DNA of 64,000 bases from Aaosphaeria pasadenensis. Taxonomy: Eukaryota > Ascomycota > Dothideomycetes > Pleosporales. How positions within the stretch are numbered: the stretch's first letter is position 1; the number at the start of each line of letters is the position of its first letter. The stretch is from contig JAKLMB010000020.1 in NCBI GenBank assembly GCA_022813625.1, forward strand, positions 434,001-498,000, given 5' to 3'. Made by a program: the position numbers and the translations under genes. The notes below the pieces were generated by a model that had not been told where the DNA came from, did not search any database, and worked only from the letters and a program-made list of their open reading frames with translations. Below, piece after piece: positions 42,776 through 54,230 of this stretch.

Positions 42776-44200
42776 ATGGCGGCTCCTTCGCAATCACCGT
42801 TCATATTGTGTGACGGGATAGGGCAAGACGGGATCCAGACACACAAAAGTACCCATGTCACACGGTTCAAAGAGTGTCTGAAGAAGCAGAGGAGAAGTGG
42901 TCAAAGACAGAACCCCCACTATATTGAAGGGATTGGTACGAACGGTTGGGGCAAGGGTAGTGTTGATCGTCTCACAGGTGGAAGTATGACAGAGCAAAGA
43001 ACACTATTGACCGTTGCGACCGCTGATTCGTTCTCTAGGCATACATTAGAGTATTCTGAGAGCATATGATGTTCTTTGTACAAATTATAGACCGGGTGAT
43101 GAGATACACTTGGTTGGATTCTCTAGAGGTGCCATGGTCGTCAGGAGCCTGGCTTGTTTCATTTGTGATTTCGGGATTCTGCGCACTTCCAAATCATCGA
43201 CCCAGCTCCAAGCATATAGATGTTGGCTCGACCGGAATCACTCAAAACTGAATGATTTGGCCGCCATATTGGATTACGACCTGTTCCGAGATGTTCCAAT
43301 CGAAACATGCGCGGTATGGGACACGGTATCGTCCTTGTGGTTCACCTCGAGCTTGCAGTTCGTAGAAGAGCGTGTACCCAGGAACCTTCGGTACGGATTC
43401 CAAGCGCTTGCGCTTCATGAGTGCCGAACGGAGTTCATGCCTGTACTTTGGAGTGCTTCGAACAGCACAGGCACGATCATCAAGCAGACATGGTTTATGG
43501 GCGATCACTCCGACATTGGGGGCGGCCACTCCGGTGACTCGGGCCTTGCAAATTTCTCTCTGTTGTGGATGCTTTCTCAATTTGGCGAAACCACGAACGT
43601 AGAATTCGATGAGCAAGTGGTCTTGAAACTCATGACGCCGGGTTTCTATTACAAGGACTCTTTCTCTGTGGATTCGTGCTATACCGAGGGTAAGTGATCC
43701 GCCCAGCCGACGAACATATATCTAAATACCATCTAGGAGAACTACATGGAGAGGATTCCCACAAACCGCTCTGGCGGAAGCCTAAGGCACGCATGGAACT
43801 ATTCAACTCGGAGAAAAAGGTTCTCTTGTGGCAGAACAGACCCCAGCGTCCTAGGAATCGTGCGCAAATCCCGGCAAGAATAGAGGCCAATACTATATCG
43901 GCGTTCACTGAATATAACGTTCCCTTAGCTACGGTTGGAGAGTCCATCAACACAGCGACAGCGAGTGCCAAGGCCAACACGACAATTCATTTCAAAGCAG
44001 CATTGATGATCCAGAAATTGTCTTACAAACCCGGCTTGCTTGAGAACATGGAGTTGAGGGCCGTGGAAAAACCTGGAGCCGGTTGTTGCCGCGCGTGGAT
44101 AGATCCCGAACTTCGGGGTCCTTCTGGCATATGGGAAGATCGTAGCACAAAATGGGAAGATTGGATGTTCCGTCAATGGATCAAACGGGAGGAAAAGTGA
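42776..44200 (+). CDS. DUF2235 (Tle1-type) alpha/beta-hydrolase, possibly continuing to 44845
   Basis: Proposed exons 42776..43012, 43050..43689 and 43737..44200 give 446 residues. The family block is ILRAYDVLCTNYRPGDEIHL then GFSRGAMVVRSLACF (the nucleophile Ser in GFSRG), ETCAVWDTV and FMGDHSDIGGGHSGDSGLAN. These are typical of DUF2235, related to bacterial type VI Tle1 phospholipases and widespread in fungi. There are two irregularities. The first intron needs a weak donor (GTTGCG at 43013). Also, the TGA at 44198 is followed by 645 in-frame bases without a stop, ending at 44845. Removing 44197..44241 (GTGATA...CTCAG) would bypass the stop and give 646 residues, a normal length. Either the gene has unusual introns or it is starting to decay. 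Confidence 0.68.
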
Positions 44201-44845
44201 TATGGCCACGAAGAGAGCGCCCTTGGGTTGTCGCTGCTCAGCTTGATGCCACCCAAAGAGCAGGACCTGTTTCTAAGCACCCAGTCTCCAATCCGGAGCA
44301 CGCTCTCAGGTACATTTGACGCTCTCTATCGCATGCGCATCGCCCCATACCAGAAGGAAAAAGTAGAAACCAAAAGATTCACGGCAACTCTATACCGTTT
44401 TCGGAACTCCAACAACACGAGGTCAACGCCTAGGCAGGTTCGTCAAACATCTAGTTGCGATGGCCTGGACACTGGTAGGAAACCTTCGGTCGATTCGAGC
44501 GTTTACGATGCAGATGCTACTGACGATTGGAGAAAGCACTCGATTTCTTCGCGTAATCTTTCCATGTCCAGCATTGTTACTCATGAGCTGCAGCCATCCA
44601 GATTTGAAGGACAGCCGCCAATCCCGAGAAGAACCAACCGAAGCCTCGGTCTCTACACTCGTGATCCTCTTCCGTTACGTGTCCGGGACAGGTATACCAT
44701 GTACAGTCGTCAAGCTGCAAATAATTCCTTCAATCATGCCCCTAAATATGCCTCTGAATATTCATCTTCAGAAGAAGAATCAGAGGCAGGCACCAACATG
44801 CATGATCAAAGTAGAACCAGATACCGCTATCGCGAAGATTACTGA
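44201..44845 (+). other. In-frame open extension downstream of the DUF2235 TGA
   Basis: The reading frame of the DUF2235 gene stays open for 214 codons after its TGA. It encodes a hydrophilic, Ser/Arg-rich sequence that ends in an acidic-then-basic tail (SEYSSSEEESEAG, RTRYRYREDY). It lacks its own good start; the first in-frame ATG is at 44246. It is most likely the C-terminus of the same protein, reached by splicing or lost by a recent stop. Confidence 0.5.
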
Positions 44846-46203
44846 AAAGTGGATCTTGGGGTGCACGTGTGCTGTAGTTGCTGAGGTTGTCGGGATCGAC
44901 GCAGTAGGGAAAGCGGAGGATGACTTGAAGATGTTCCTTGTTGCAGTCTATGGTTGGAAACTTAGGGGTTTCACTTCAACGTACTTCTGCTCTCTGTCAT
45001 TACCCAGCTACGAGGAAAGTATTCTGAATTTTCTCTTTCAGTCTGTGTTACTCAGATTCTTTCTATATACGATATTTGCGATGAGCAGCCAATTGATCGG
45101 TCTTCTTATCGATTTGCTTGATTTGCTCATGCTTTGGAGTTCCATCCTTTCGTTATCCGGGCTTCCAGTAAAGTCTTTGTATTCAGGTTGGCATTGTCGC
45201 AGACGATAAACGAATCACTGCTTTAACACCGAAGTGGAACATGTTGAATCTAGTTAAAAGAAGCATTTAGGCATTGATATTTCTTTCCTTTTCAGAAAAG
45301 AGCATGCTCAAGATCGGAAGGACTGGCTCCACTTAAAGATCTGTTACTTGACAACAGTGTTGATGGAGGGTGCTATCAAGAATAATCTTAAAAAGCGAGC
45401 ATACCTGGCAGACCAATGCTAATTTGATAGGTAGTCCATGTGTTGGTGAGTTTGTAAATACATTGCTTATCGTGGGGCATTTTTAATTGCGCGTTGGCAT
45501 GTATTGCACTCGGGACAATCTCGTATGAATGGAGAACCATTCCTGTCAATACATTGGCGCCGTCACGGCCCTTGTTTGAGCTTGTGGAGTGCCATAGTCT
45601 CTAGTACTAGGAATGTGCTAGTATTGATGTTGAGGATTACCAGAACGCTGCGCCCGATGACCTCACTTCATGTAACCTTCAAGCGGCCAGATTCCTTCTG
45701 TGGTGTGTGGTATCCCGATCTTCATTCCGTGGCGGATCTCAGAAGTCACATGTATTCGCAGCGTGCTTCGTTAAGGCTAAGAATGTGCGCCGGGTAGAGT
45801 GAGGGAAACGAAGGAGGGTGCATTTCCCTCGACCACGTCGGTGCCATGGCATAACCTGCCGGAAACCCATCAATGGGATATCTCAGAAGCTTCTCAATCC
45901 AGCGCGACTGCTCAAACTGGTATTAGAGTTGCTAGATGTATTGCGCGAACGTGGACGCCAAGTCCAAAGGGTCCTTGTTTGACTGATCGCAAGGGTCATG
46001 TTCCCTCCTGCCCGAAGGATTGTTGGCTATGAGTTCGACGACAAAAGGCAGCACACAATATTGGGCTAACGTCGGTTTGTCACAGCCCGAGTATGCTCAC
46101 ATAGCCGAGTCGAACCTGACGCAGCCTACACTTCTCTTGTTGTAAATTGTAGCTTGTGTTTGAAGCAACCAGACATCTTGGTCTGCTCGGCGAGCTACGA
46201 ATA
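44846..46203. other. 1.36 kb gene-free region between convergent genes
   Basis: Only short overlapping open frames are present, none with domains. It lies between the DUF2235 gene (+) and the seven-helix protein (-). Confidence 0.5.
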
Positions 46204-47172
46204 TCACATGCCTTCTCTTGTCACATTTGGCGCGCTGGAAGTGATGTTCAGAGTGGGTTGAGTTGTAATTACTGGATCGCTTTTGTGCGGCCTCCGTATC
46301 GTGTATCTAGATCTCGAAGGAACGGATACGGAATGGTTGAGTTCGAGGAACGTAGATCTCGAAGGAACGGATACGCAAGGGTTGAGTTCGAGTAACGTAT
46401 CGGAGATGGAACAATCCCGGGTCGGGGACTGCATGATGAAGAGTAGTTGATTTAGGACGTAGAACTCGAGTTTTAGTTTAATACTGTAGACAACGGTCTT
46501 GTAAGTCGTCTGAATGTCGAAATTGTTGGTAAATTCGGTAACGAGGAGAGTGGCATCCATTGCGATGACAAGGAGGTTGACAATGATCAAGTGCCGAATA
46601 ATCTTCTTCTCCCGTGGTCCTTTAAACTTCAGGATGGGTTCCAGAGTCCGTTTTGCGCCCCAGATATAGAGGCTAGCAATAATCCACTCCTGAACACAGA
46701 AGCCCGTGAGCTGAACCTTTTCGTAAACGTTGAAGACGTGGACAACGGAGTCGATGGGGCTTATATTTATGGCGAGGTATAGTCCTGAAACCGGGAGATG
46801 TAGGACGACGAAGTTGAAGGCAATCATGCCCAGCACCCAACGAATAGTTTTGGGATCGCAAACCAGATGCAGTCGCGAATAAAGGACGACAGCCTGGCCC
46901 GTCACCATCATCCACCAACCTAGAACAACAAAAACACACATGAGTACGTTCGGTGCCAGCCGGAAGTTGCGCAACAGGACGGCAGTTGCGTGGATGGGAA
47001 TGCCAATGCATGCGACGAGCATGCTCCAGAAATACAGTCCTTTGCGGGTCCTGAAACGGTGAAATATAGAGAATAAAGTCTCTATCGAGCTGTAGATGGA
47101 TATGCCGAAGAAGGCGGCGATTGTCATCGACTTTGCCAGCGGAAGGTCCACGGGTCCCGTCTCGCCGGCCAT
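46204..47172 (-). CDS. Seven-helix integral membrane protein, DUF7703-like
   Basis: Single exon, 322 residues from the ATG at 47172. Seven hydrophobic segments are visible: SMTIAAFFGISIYSSIETLF; FWSMLVACIGIPIHATAVLL; VLMCVFVVLGWWMMVTGQAV; VLGMIAFNFVVLHLPVSGLY; LTGFCVQEWIIASLYIWGA; LIIVNLLVIAMDATLLV; and a last segment near the YVLNQLLFI block. The GISIYSSIETLFSIF and RTRKGLYFWS blocks match the fungal family annotated as DUF7703, of unknown function, probably at the plasma membrane. The cytosolic tail contains two 15-residue copies (LELNxxVSVPSRS) from a 45-base tandem repeat. Confidence 0.8.
   Translation of the reverse strand: MAGETGPVDLPLAKSMTIAAFFGISIYSSIETLFSIFHRFRTRKGLYFWSMLVACIGIPIHATAVLLRNFRLAPNVLMCVFVVLGWWMMVTGQAVVLYSRLHLVCDPKTIRWVLGMIAFNFVVLHLPVSGLYLAINISPIDSVVHVFNVYEKVQLTGFCVQEWIIASLYIWGAKRTLEPILKFKGPREKKIIRHLIIVNLLVIAMDATLLVTEFTNNFDIQTTYKTVVYSIKLKLEFYVLNQLLFIMQSPTRDCSISDTLLELNPCVSVPSRSTFLELNHSVSVPSRSRYTIRRPHKSDPVITTQPTLNITSSAPNVTREGM
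46309..46398 (-). repeat. 45-bp tandem repeat in the tail of the seven-helix protein
   Basis: Units 46309-46353 and 46354-46398 differ at only a few bases. They encode 15-residue copies containing VSVPSRS. The period is a multiple of three, so the frame is kept. Confidence 0.9.
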
Positions 47173-49439
47173 GATGATATTCAGCGCGAGCGCAAGCAAT
47201 CGGGGGGTAACAACTCAGTGAGCGAACCGAGAAGCAACATTGATCAAATTTGAGCAGATGGCTTCAACTTGAACAGAACATGATGCCCAGAGAAGCGTGT
47301 GGATCAAGGTTTGCTTAGCTCGGACGGAAGTGTTTCCCCGCTGCGAATAATTACGCTATTGTACCAAGTTGCGGATCATGGCCCGCTAATCAGCTGGCAA
47401 GACTATCATTCAGCTTCATCGTATGTCGTACGCGGGAGCGCGTAGGCCTTTTTAGGGGCGTACGGTAGTTCTTTCAAGTAAGATCCCGCTGGTTGCGGCG
47501 ATTCATCGAACCCAACGAAAAGGAGAGAGGGGTCGAGACCTAGGGGCTTTGGGTGGGCACGGATGGGAGTTGAGAGGGACAGACTGTCTTAGTGCGTGCG
47601 CCACCCACCACTCATGGAATTGTACCTCTAAGAGCTCATATTTGTATAATTATGCGGTCATGGCATTCCTTGGGCAAATGCGCCATCAAGCCACATTTGT
47701 TGGGCCAGCCAAGTCAAATAGCGTAAAATCTGGGGAACGCTGGAAGGTATCCCGACACTCTAATCTTTTGCACCCACTCAGTACGCGCATCGACATGTTA
47801 CATACGCGCTTGATACCACAGTCACATCTGTAAGATATCTTCACCTCCTCGCAACCATCATTGGAATCAAATCATAAGTGGCCTGATAACTACCGAGATT
47901 GTAGATAGTATTCCATCACCCGCCAACCTACGAATAATTCTTGATCGGTCGTTGCGCCGACCACTTTGGTATAGTTTTGGGCTCTCGCTGAACAGATGAA
48001 TAACATGTGATCTGGGCAAATTAGCTGCTAAGCTAAAGAGAGAGAAAGGGCTTTCTTCTTCTTGTGATTGGTTCATATCATTGAATATGCCTTTCGAATT
48101 GCGAAGGACAATCTATAGGAATTATATTCCAGATATGAGGTTAGTTTCTACTCTGACTTCCACACAGCGTTGCGCAGAGCTGCTACGGCTACTATCAGAC
48201 ACCAACGGCGATCGTCATTCTACGTTGAACAGAATCGTTACACGGACTCGGGAGGAGATGTGCTTCTAAGAAGTGACTTACCAGTTCAGATGGACTTGAC
48301 ATCACCAACGATAGCAGACCAAGGAATGGGCACAAGCCTGCGAATATCGGACAGTATGAAGACACCGACGAAGGCGATGGCAGCAAAGACTGCGCTGTAG
48401 TACCGTGGCTGATTAGGGCGTTGAAAGCGGTTGAAACACCTAGCATGGTTGATCCAGCGGTCATCACGTACACTGATGCCCATATCTCAGCAGACGAATC
48501 ACCCATACGCACCGTAGGATAAGAAATACTTGTGACTTGGCCTACAGACAGTGCACTCTTCATGTGCTTCAGGTCAGTGGAGGGGGGATTCTTCTCGTCC
48601 ATCGTCGAAGTTGTCTTCGTACCTGTGAGAGTCCTGAAGGGTCTTCGATGGAATTGAATGATGAACAGAACCAAGAGTGTGAAGACGATCTTGTAAGATG
48701 AGATGCGGTCTTGTATGAAGTCCTAAAGGTCTCAAGTCGGTGAACTGTGATAGTAATAAACGCCGCCATCATAGGGGAATACGCTATAGCGCACGGTGAG
48801 GATCAATACCTGCTGCGAGGACGATCACCTTGTCGCGTAAAGACGCCTTTATAGTAGGGAGCACCGCAGGCACGACCCGCAATCGGCGGATAGGTAGGAT
48901 TGGTGTACTTGTAACTTTAAGTGGTTGTGGTTCACATCTCCCTATTTCTTGCATACATGCATATATATATATATATAGCCTTACTAACTTATTGAGAGGT
49001 TGGAAAGTTCGCTATAGAGCTCAATACAATTTCGGTCTAGCCCAGATCGCCCGAGCACCCATTGACGTGATTTCGGGATCTCCCATAGCCCTTTCCACAA
49101 ACAACTGATTATAAAAACCCACTTGGATAAGTTAAATAGCTACAACGTTTGATGTACACCCCTCCTTTAGTTGTTGTTGGCCTGATAGCGGTAAATCGAC
49201 CCGGGATTTAGGTTTTGGAAGCTATGCAGTTCGACGCTGGGTAGTTGCTCATCGATCATTGACCCGAAGAGGGAGTGTTGAGGCATGTTTTCGGCCCCAG
49301 GTAGCGGACAGGACCTTGCTTGGTCCTTTTCGGCAAACAAATAGCAAGTGCAACCTTACAAGATACAGAGTATCTGTTGATATCTCAATTACGCTAAGTC
49401 AATCGGTAGGGAGAAGGCCCGTGGCTACCTACTGCGGGA
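47173..49439. other. 2.3 kb gene-poor region with a possible membrane-protein relic
   Basis: On the minus strand around 48280-48720, hydrophobic segments occur in different frames (YKIVFTLLVLFIIQF, IWASVYVMTAGSTML and YYSAVFAAIAFVGVFILSDI). They do not join into one protein with convincing introns, so this may be a decayed membrane-protein gene. No other gene is seen. Confidence 0.35.
48959..48977. repeat. (AT)n microsatellite
   Basis: About nine AT dinucleotides in non-coding DNA. Confidence 0.85.
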
Positions 49440-49817
49440 TCATAATGTGCGATGTTGTAGGGATGCCTTCTTCCTAGCACCAGACTTTTTGGTCTTGTCT
49501 TTGGGTGGCCGACCGGTACGCAGAGGCTTTTGAGGAAGAACTGAAAGCAGAGCAGGCAGTGAGGAGCCTTCTCCTGCTGCGCGTTCTGCATTTTTGTATA
49601 TCTTGCATGCAGAAGTCGGTGTACAACCAATTGCAGTTGATATTTCTGGAAAGGTGAGGCCTAATATCTTTCTCAAGGCACAAATGGCTCCTTTTTCAGA
49701 AGCAGTAAGGTCTCTGGCACCCTTTGTGCGTCCAGGGTATGATTGATGATGAGATATTGTTGGAGGAGCCATTGTTGGAGGAGCCATTGTTGGAGGAGCC
49801 ATTGCCGGATGGGCCAT
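49440..49817 (-). CDS. Short HTH protein, possibly a Tc1-type transposase N-terminus or remnant
   Basis: Single exon, 125 residues, ATG at 49817. The first 20 residues are MAPPT repeats from a 15-base tandem repeat. Then LTASEKGAICALRKILGLTF and PEISTAIGCTPTSACKIYKN form a helix-turn-helix like the first DNA-binding domain of Tc1/mariner transposases. This is followed by an AT-hook-like GRPPKDKTKK. No DDE catalytic domain follows on either strand and no inverted terminal repeats are evident. It may be a truncated transposon gene or a domesticated DNA-binding protein. Whether it is expressed is unknown. Confidence 0.5.
   Translation of the reverse strand: MAHPAMAPPTMAPPTMAPPTISHHQSYPGRTKGARDLTASEKGAICALRKILGLTFPEISTAIGCTPTSACKIYKNAERAAGEGSSLPALLSVLPQKPLRTGRPPKDKTKKSGARKKASLQHRTL
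49756..49815 (-). repeat. 15-bp tandem repeat (MAPPT codons)
   Basis: Three perfect ATTGTTGGAGGAGCC units (49756-49800) and a fourth degenerate unit to 49815. On the minus strand they encode MAPPT repeats at the N-terminus of the HTH protein. Confidence 0.9.
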
Positions 49818-51039
49818 CGTTTATTAGCAGTGAATAGATGGGCAATTGGTAGGTGGCTGGTGGTAGATTCTTGTGCCTCTATGAGGGGCGGGTTTGTTTA
49901 TAATTGCAGGAGGGGTCGAGCGAGCGCGAAAATCACACGACGTCATCTGGTCTTCATCTGTGCAACCATCAAGCATACCTAGACAAACTACCTACCCATG
50001 CCATGGCACATGAAACTATGAACATATTCTCTGACGCATCGAACCAGCTATTACTGATAAAGCATTCCGCCGCTATGGAAATAAGAACCCTGTAGTACAT
50101 TTTAATTCCTGCATGTATGTTACTCCAGTTTTGAATGGTCGATCATCGATGAAAACGTTAAGCTAGTTCTTCAGTCTCGTGTAGTAATCAATCAAGAGCT
50201 TGTTTGCGGTATTTGTTCTATATAAATCCATGTTCAGTTTTTCATGCCAGCATCTGGTTTGCTTATTAATTCGGTCGTGCGAAGTCAGTTCGTAGTGGAA
50301 GACTCGTGGCTCCCATATACGGACAATGTATGACCTCCAGCTACTACATAGTTAATCGAGTTCTGCTCGCTATTTCTTAAGTACCTTTGATACCTATGAT
50401 GGAATTTCGCAATTGAAGACACATGAACTCTTTTCAGGACATTTCATGGCAATAAGTGAGTATGGATCAAGTAGAGGACGGTTTACAACTCTGTAGGGTG
50501 AAATACACATAAGTCTTTAATGAGTACCTAAGAGCTAAACGGATCGTTCTGCAGTATCATTTTGGATTGGACTATGTTTGCCGATTGACTCTACGCAGCT
50601 CTTTGGAAAGTACCATCATACATTCATATTTATAGACTGTCTTGGTACATAAGAAATGTGAATGTGAATTTTGGCTGGACAGGATTGTTTTGAACCCCTT
50701 GGTCCCTTCACCAATACCAATCATTCACTGATCAGCCCTACTCAACCCCGCAATGGGCAATGCGTCACCACGGAGCGGTTCACAATTTCCGTATATTCCG
50801 TCTTGGGACAAGATGAATGAGCATGAACTTCCAGGATAAATATTGCCCATTTTTATGTTTCATAAAGAGGGGTCTATTATCCATTGGTGTTACCCATAAT
50901 CGTTGTCCTTATCAGAATCTTTCATTATGGTTCACCAGAAGATAGATCATCAGTTCTCCGATTCTCAATTCGAGTGGGATTCAAAAGAGAACCTTCAACG
51001 TGAGTTGTCTATGATTTCTATCAATATTTATAGTTACTG
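49818..51039. other. 1.2 kb gene-free region
   Basis: AT-rich with no credible gene. An ATG at 50927 opens a 24-codon frame that could be an extra first exon of the EthD gene only with a weak acceptor (GAAG at 51046). Confidence 0.5.
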
Positions 51040-51693
51040 ATGGAAGAAGCATGCATCAAACTTTCGTTCTTCTTCAAGAAGCTACCCAACGTTGACGATG
51101 ACCATTTCCAAATGCATTACAACCACGTCCACGCGGACCTTACTGTAGCCTCAAAACAGTTTGATGTTGTCAAGATACAGAGATATGTTCAGGTAAAAAT
51201 CATCTCTTCAGTGAACTTGTTAACCACAACATCCCCGCTTATAATGTAGACATATCAAACACCCGAAATGAAAGAAAAGATCAAGAGTCTTGGAATGGAG
51301 GTATTAGACTACGATGCATGTTCTCAAATCTGGGTCAAAGATTGGGATGCGTGGGAGAGGTTTAGTACAAGCCCAGAATATGCTGCTGGTAAGTTATGAT
51401 TTGATCTGGAGACTGAAAAGATGCGCGCCTCTCTTGAGACGGAACCCAACCAACAACTCCTAACGAGAACTGCAGCTTTGCTACCTGATGCCGACCACTT
51501 CATGGATTACAAGACAAGTGGAATTAAATGTTTTGCTGGGTAAGTTACCAAGAGAAGAGATTCGTGGGAGATGCTGAAGTACAGTGACAGACACGATATG
51601 ATTGCATTTGGGAAAGCAATCCCGGATTGCGATGTGAAAGACGGGATTACGCGGGGTAACAGGGCTCGAGATTCAGGAAATTTCTCAACTTGA
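51040..51693 (+). CDS. EthD-domain protein
   Basis: Four exons, 51040..51192, 51250..51388, 51476..51539 and 51591..51693, give 152 residues. Splicing links RYVQ to TYQTPEMKEKIKSLG, then EYAA to ALLPDADHFMDYK, then CFAG to HDMIAFGKAIPDCDVKDGI. Each join matches the layout of fungal EthD-like proteins. LSFFFKKLPNVDDDHFQMHY followed by HVHADLTVASKQF is the core of the dimeric alpha/beta-barrel fold. Relatives are small cofactor-free enzymes acting on aromatic or polyketide compounds, or are of unknown function. The start is uncertain: ATG 51040 is simple, while an upstream exon from 50927 (50927..50999 joined to 51047) is a possible alternative. Confidence 0.75.
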
Positions 51694-52211
51694 TAGCAAC
51701 TATTAAGTCATGTATACAGAATGAATCGGATATTGCTGCCGAGAGGGCTGGATTATGTGCTTCAAAATGGAAGGTGTCCAATCACAATTTCCGATACTTG
51801 ATAAGAACGACTATGCCAAACGTCTTGATTTGCTGGTCTGAGGTTGTGGCGTTGGCTGATAGTTGTATGATCTAGTTCCCGGATGTTGAATTTCCTAGTG
51901 ATCTACATATTACTAGGCGCGATGAATCAGTGCTCTTTCACCCGCAGTTCGGCACCCGGCAGACGTACCCCGGACCCCACAATCCGGGGATAAGCTTCGT
52001 GCAAGCCAACAAAAACACTATCTAAATCTAGAATCTGGGGTAGGCATTTGTTTGTAGAGTGTCTTGAGACTAGTTGCGAATGGTCGATTCGCGTAGTATT
52101 GGTCAAAGGAATAGAGGAAAACCTCGCCCGGTATATGCATGTACGTGTCACTATATACTTGGTCAAGCTCCCATTTGCTTCGAACATCTCATCACTGCCT
52201 ATTCCGCGATA
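51694..52211. other. Intergenic region upstream of the MFS gene
   Basis: These 518 bases lie between two + strand genes. No coding sequence is recognised. Confidence 0.5.
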
Positions 52212-54230
52212 ATGGCCGTCAAAGAGGTAACGCAAGACGGCACGATGCGCTCTGACTCTATTGAGAAGCAAGACATTGAGCGCATTGAGCGCGTGTCTGA
52301 GACATCCCCTGACGCAACCGAAGTTCTCGAAAATGCTGAAGGCGAGACTGCGAAAGTTACAATGAAAACCTGGAGTGTCATATTTGTCAGTAGATATATC
52401 CACTTGACGTTTTCATCTCCCTCTAACAGATCTGAAAGGTCTTGTCCGCTACATTTGGTTTATCATTCTGGCCAGTCCCAACCACAGCGGCTCTCCAAAC
52501 CAAACTTTCCATAGCATTCAACGACCCCGTCAGTGCATTTTGGTACATACCGGCTTATACCTCAAGCAACGCAATTGGATTTCTCATCGCTGGCGCAAAC
52601 TCCGATCTCTTTGGGCGCCGGCTATTTCTGCTATTTGGAAATGCATGCTGTTGTGTAGGATTCATCGTTACCGCCACATCCAACAATGCAACGCAGTTCA
52701 CTGCCGGACTAGCCATAACTGGGTTTGGTGGAGGATTCTGCCAAATGGCAATGTGTTCGATTCCAGAGCTACTTCCCAACAAGTATCGTCATATTGGCAT
52801 CTGCCTGAGTGACGGTTTTGTCTTTGTTATTGTTATCATTGGACCTATTGTTGGAAGAGTAAGTTGATCTCCACATCCCATGTCTGAAAGGAGAGACTAA
52901 TTTCAACTAGTATGCCATTGACAGTGGCGGTCATAAATTCATCTATTGGGGTGGATTCATCGCCCAATTCTTTTCTCTCGCAGCCATCTTCGCCTTTTAC
53001 AAGCCGCCGAAGCATCCTAAGGGAGTCCCATGGAAGGAGGCCATCAGGGGCCTCGACTATGTAGGATCGGCTCTGATTATACCAGGCATATGTTTGGCAT
53101 TGGTCGGAATTATCAACACGACCTACAAACGAAGCTCTGATGTCACTGTTGTTGCGCCTATGGTAGTAGGATTTGTTCTCATTGCCGCTTTCGGAGTCTG
53201 GGAGACTGTTTCCAACGTTCCTTATAAGCTTTGTCCGCCTCATCTTTTCAGGGTCAACAAGGGCAGATCGTTCACAGCACCGGTAAGCTGAACTGCTTTC
53301 CTCTATTTATCTAAGACGGCTAACGTGTTTAGTTCATCGTGGCCTTCATCGTAACGATGTTCTATTATTCAGTCAATATCATCTGGCCAACGATGGTCAA
53401 CGTCTTCTACTTGACGCCAACTACCCCTAGAAAGACGGAACTTCTCTTGACATTACCGCCGAACGTTGGGCTCGTCTTTGGTGCTATTTTGTTGAGTTTG
53501 TTCGGCCATGTGATAAAGGTAAGAGGACATAAACTATCAATTCCTTCACAGCTAACAGTCAAAGCACTGGTACTGGACTCTTGCCGGCGCTTGGTTTGGA
53601 ATGACACTATTCGGGGCACTCATGGCATTAGTGACGCCTTTCAACCAAACCCTCATGATCCTTTTCTGCTGCATCAATGCGAGTAAGTACTGTCAATACG
53701 AACCCAATGTAAATGCCACCACATGCTGACTTGTACAAGCCTTCTTTGGCTGGGCGCAATACGAGTCTGTCGCTTTCACGCAGCTGGGAGTACCGCAACA
53801 AGACCTTGGATTCTCGGGAGGACTCGCAGGCATGGCTCGATACGCTGGCGGTTCGCTCGCACAGGCGATATACATGACCATCCTGGCGAACACGCAAACA
53901 TCCCGCGCTGCACAAACAGTACCTCAAGCTGCAGTAGAAGCAGGAATGACGCAGGAAAACGCGCAGGCTCTCCTCGCAGCATTCCCCCTTGGCGCACAGG
54001 CGATAGCGAAGGTCCCCGGCGTCACTCAGGAGGCGTTGGCGGCGGCTTCTTTGGCATTCCAGTGGAGTTATGCGCATGGGTTGAAAGTGGTGGCGCTGAG
54101 CTCGCTTTCCTTTGGTATACTTGGTTTGATCTGCTGTTTCCTCTGCGAGGATCTTACCCCGAAGATGACTTCTAAGATTGAAGTGTTCCTGGAGAACGAC
54201 GTATACGCGGAGAAGAATGAGTTCCACTAG
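52212..54230 (+). CDS. MFS transporter, TRI12-like (DHA2-type) family
   Basis: Six exons, 52212..52385, 52439..52858, 52911..53282, 53333..53518, 53565..53682 and 53740..54230, give 586 residues. The N-terminal 50 residues are charged and cytosolic. About fourteen membrane helices follow. GANSDLFGRR is the loop 2-3 motif A, and ITGFGGGFCQMAMCSIPELL and FGWAQYESVAFTQLGV are typical of fungal TRI12-type drug or mycotoxin efflux pumps. The tail ends in ENDVYAEKNEFH. It probably exports, or possibly imports, a small hydrophobic compound across the plasma membrane by proton antiport. The acceptor of exon 5 could instead be 53559, which stays in frame. It is adjacent to EthD and PRISE-type enzymes. 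Confidence 0.88.

Noticed and set aside
44460..45209. 249-codon + strand frame
   Set aside because: It overlaps the DUF2235 extension in another frame. It is hydrophobic and irregular, with no domain or introns.
48195..48772. Minus-strand membrane protein gene
   Set aside because: Hydrophobic pieces are split over frames, and I could not join them with believable splice sites. Kept only as a possible relic.
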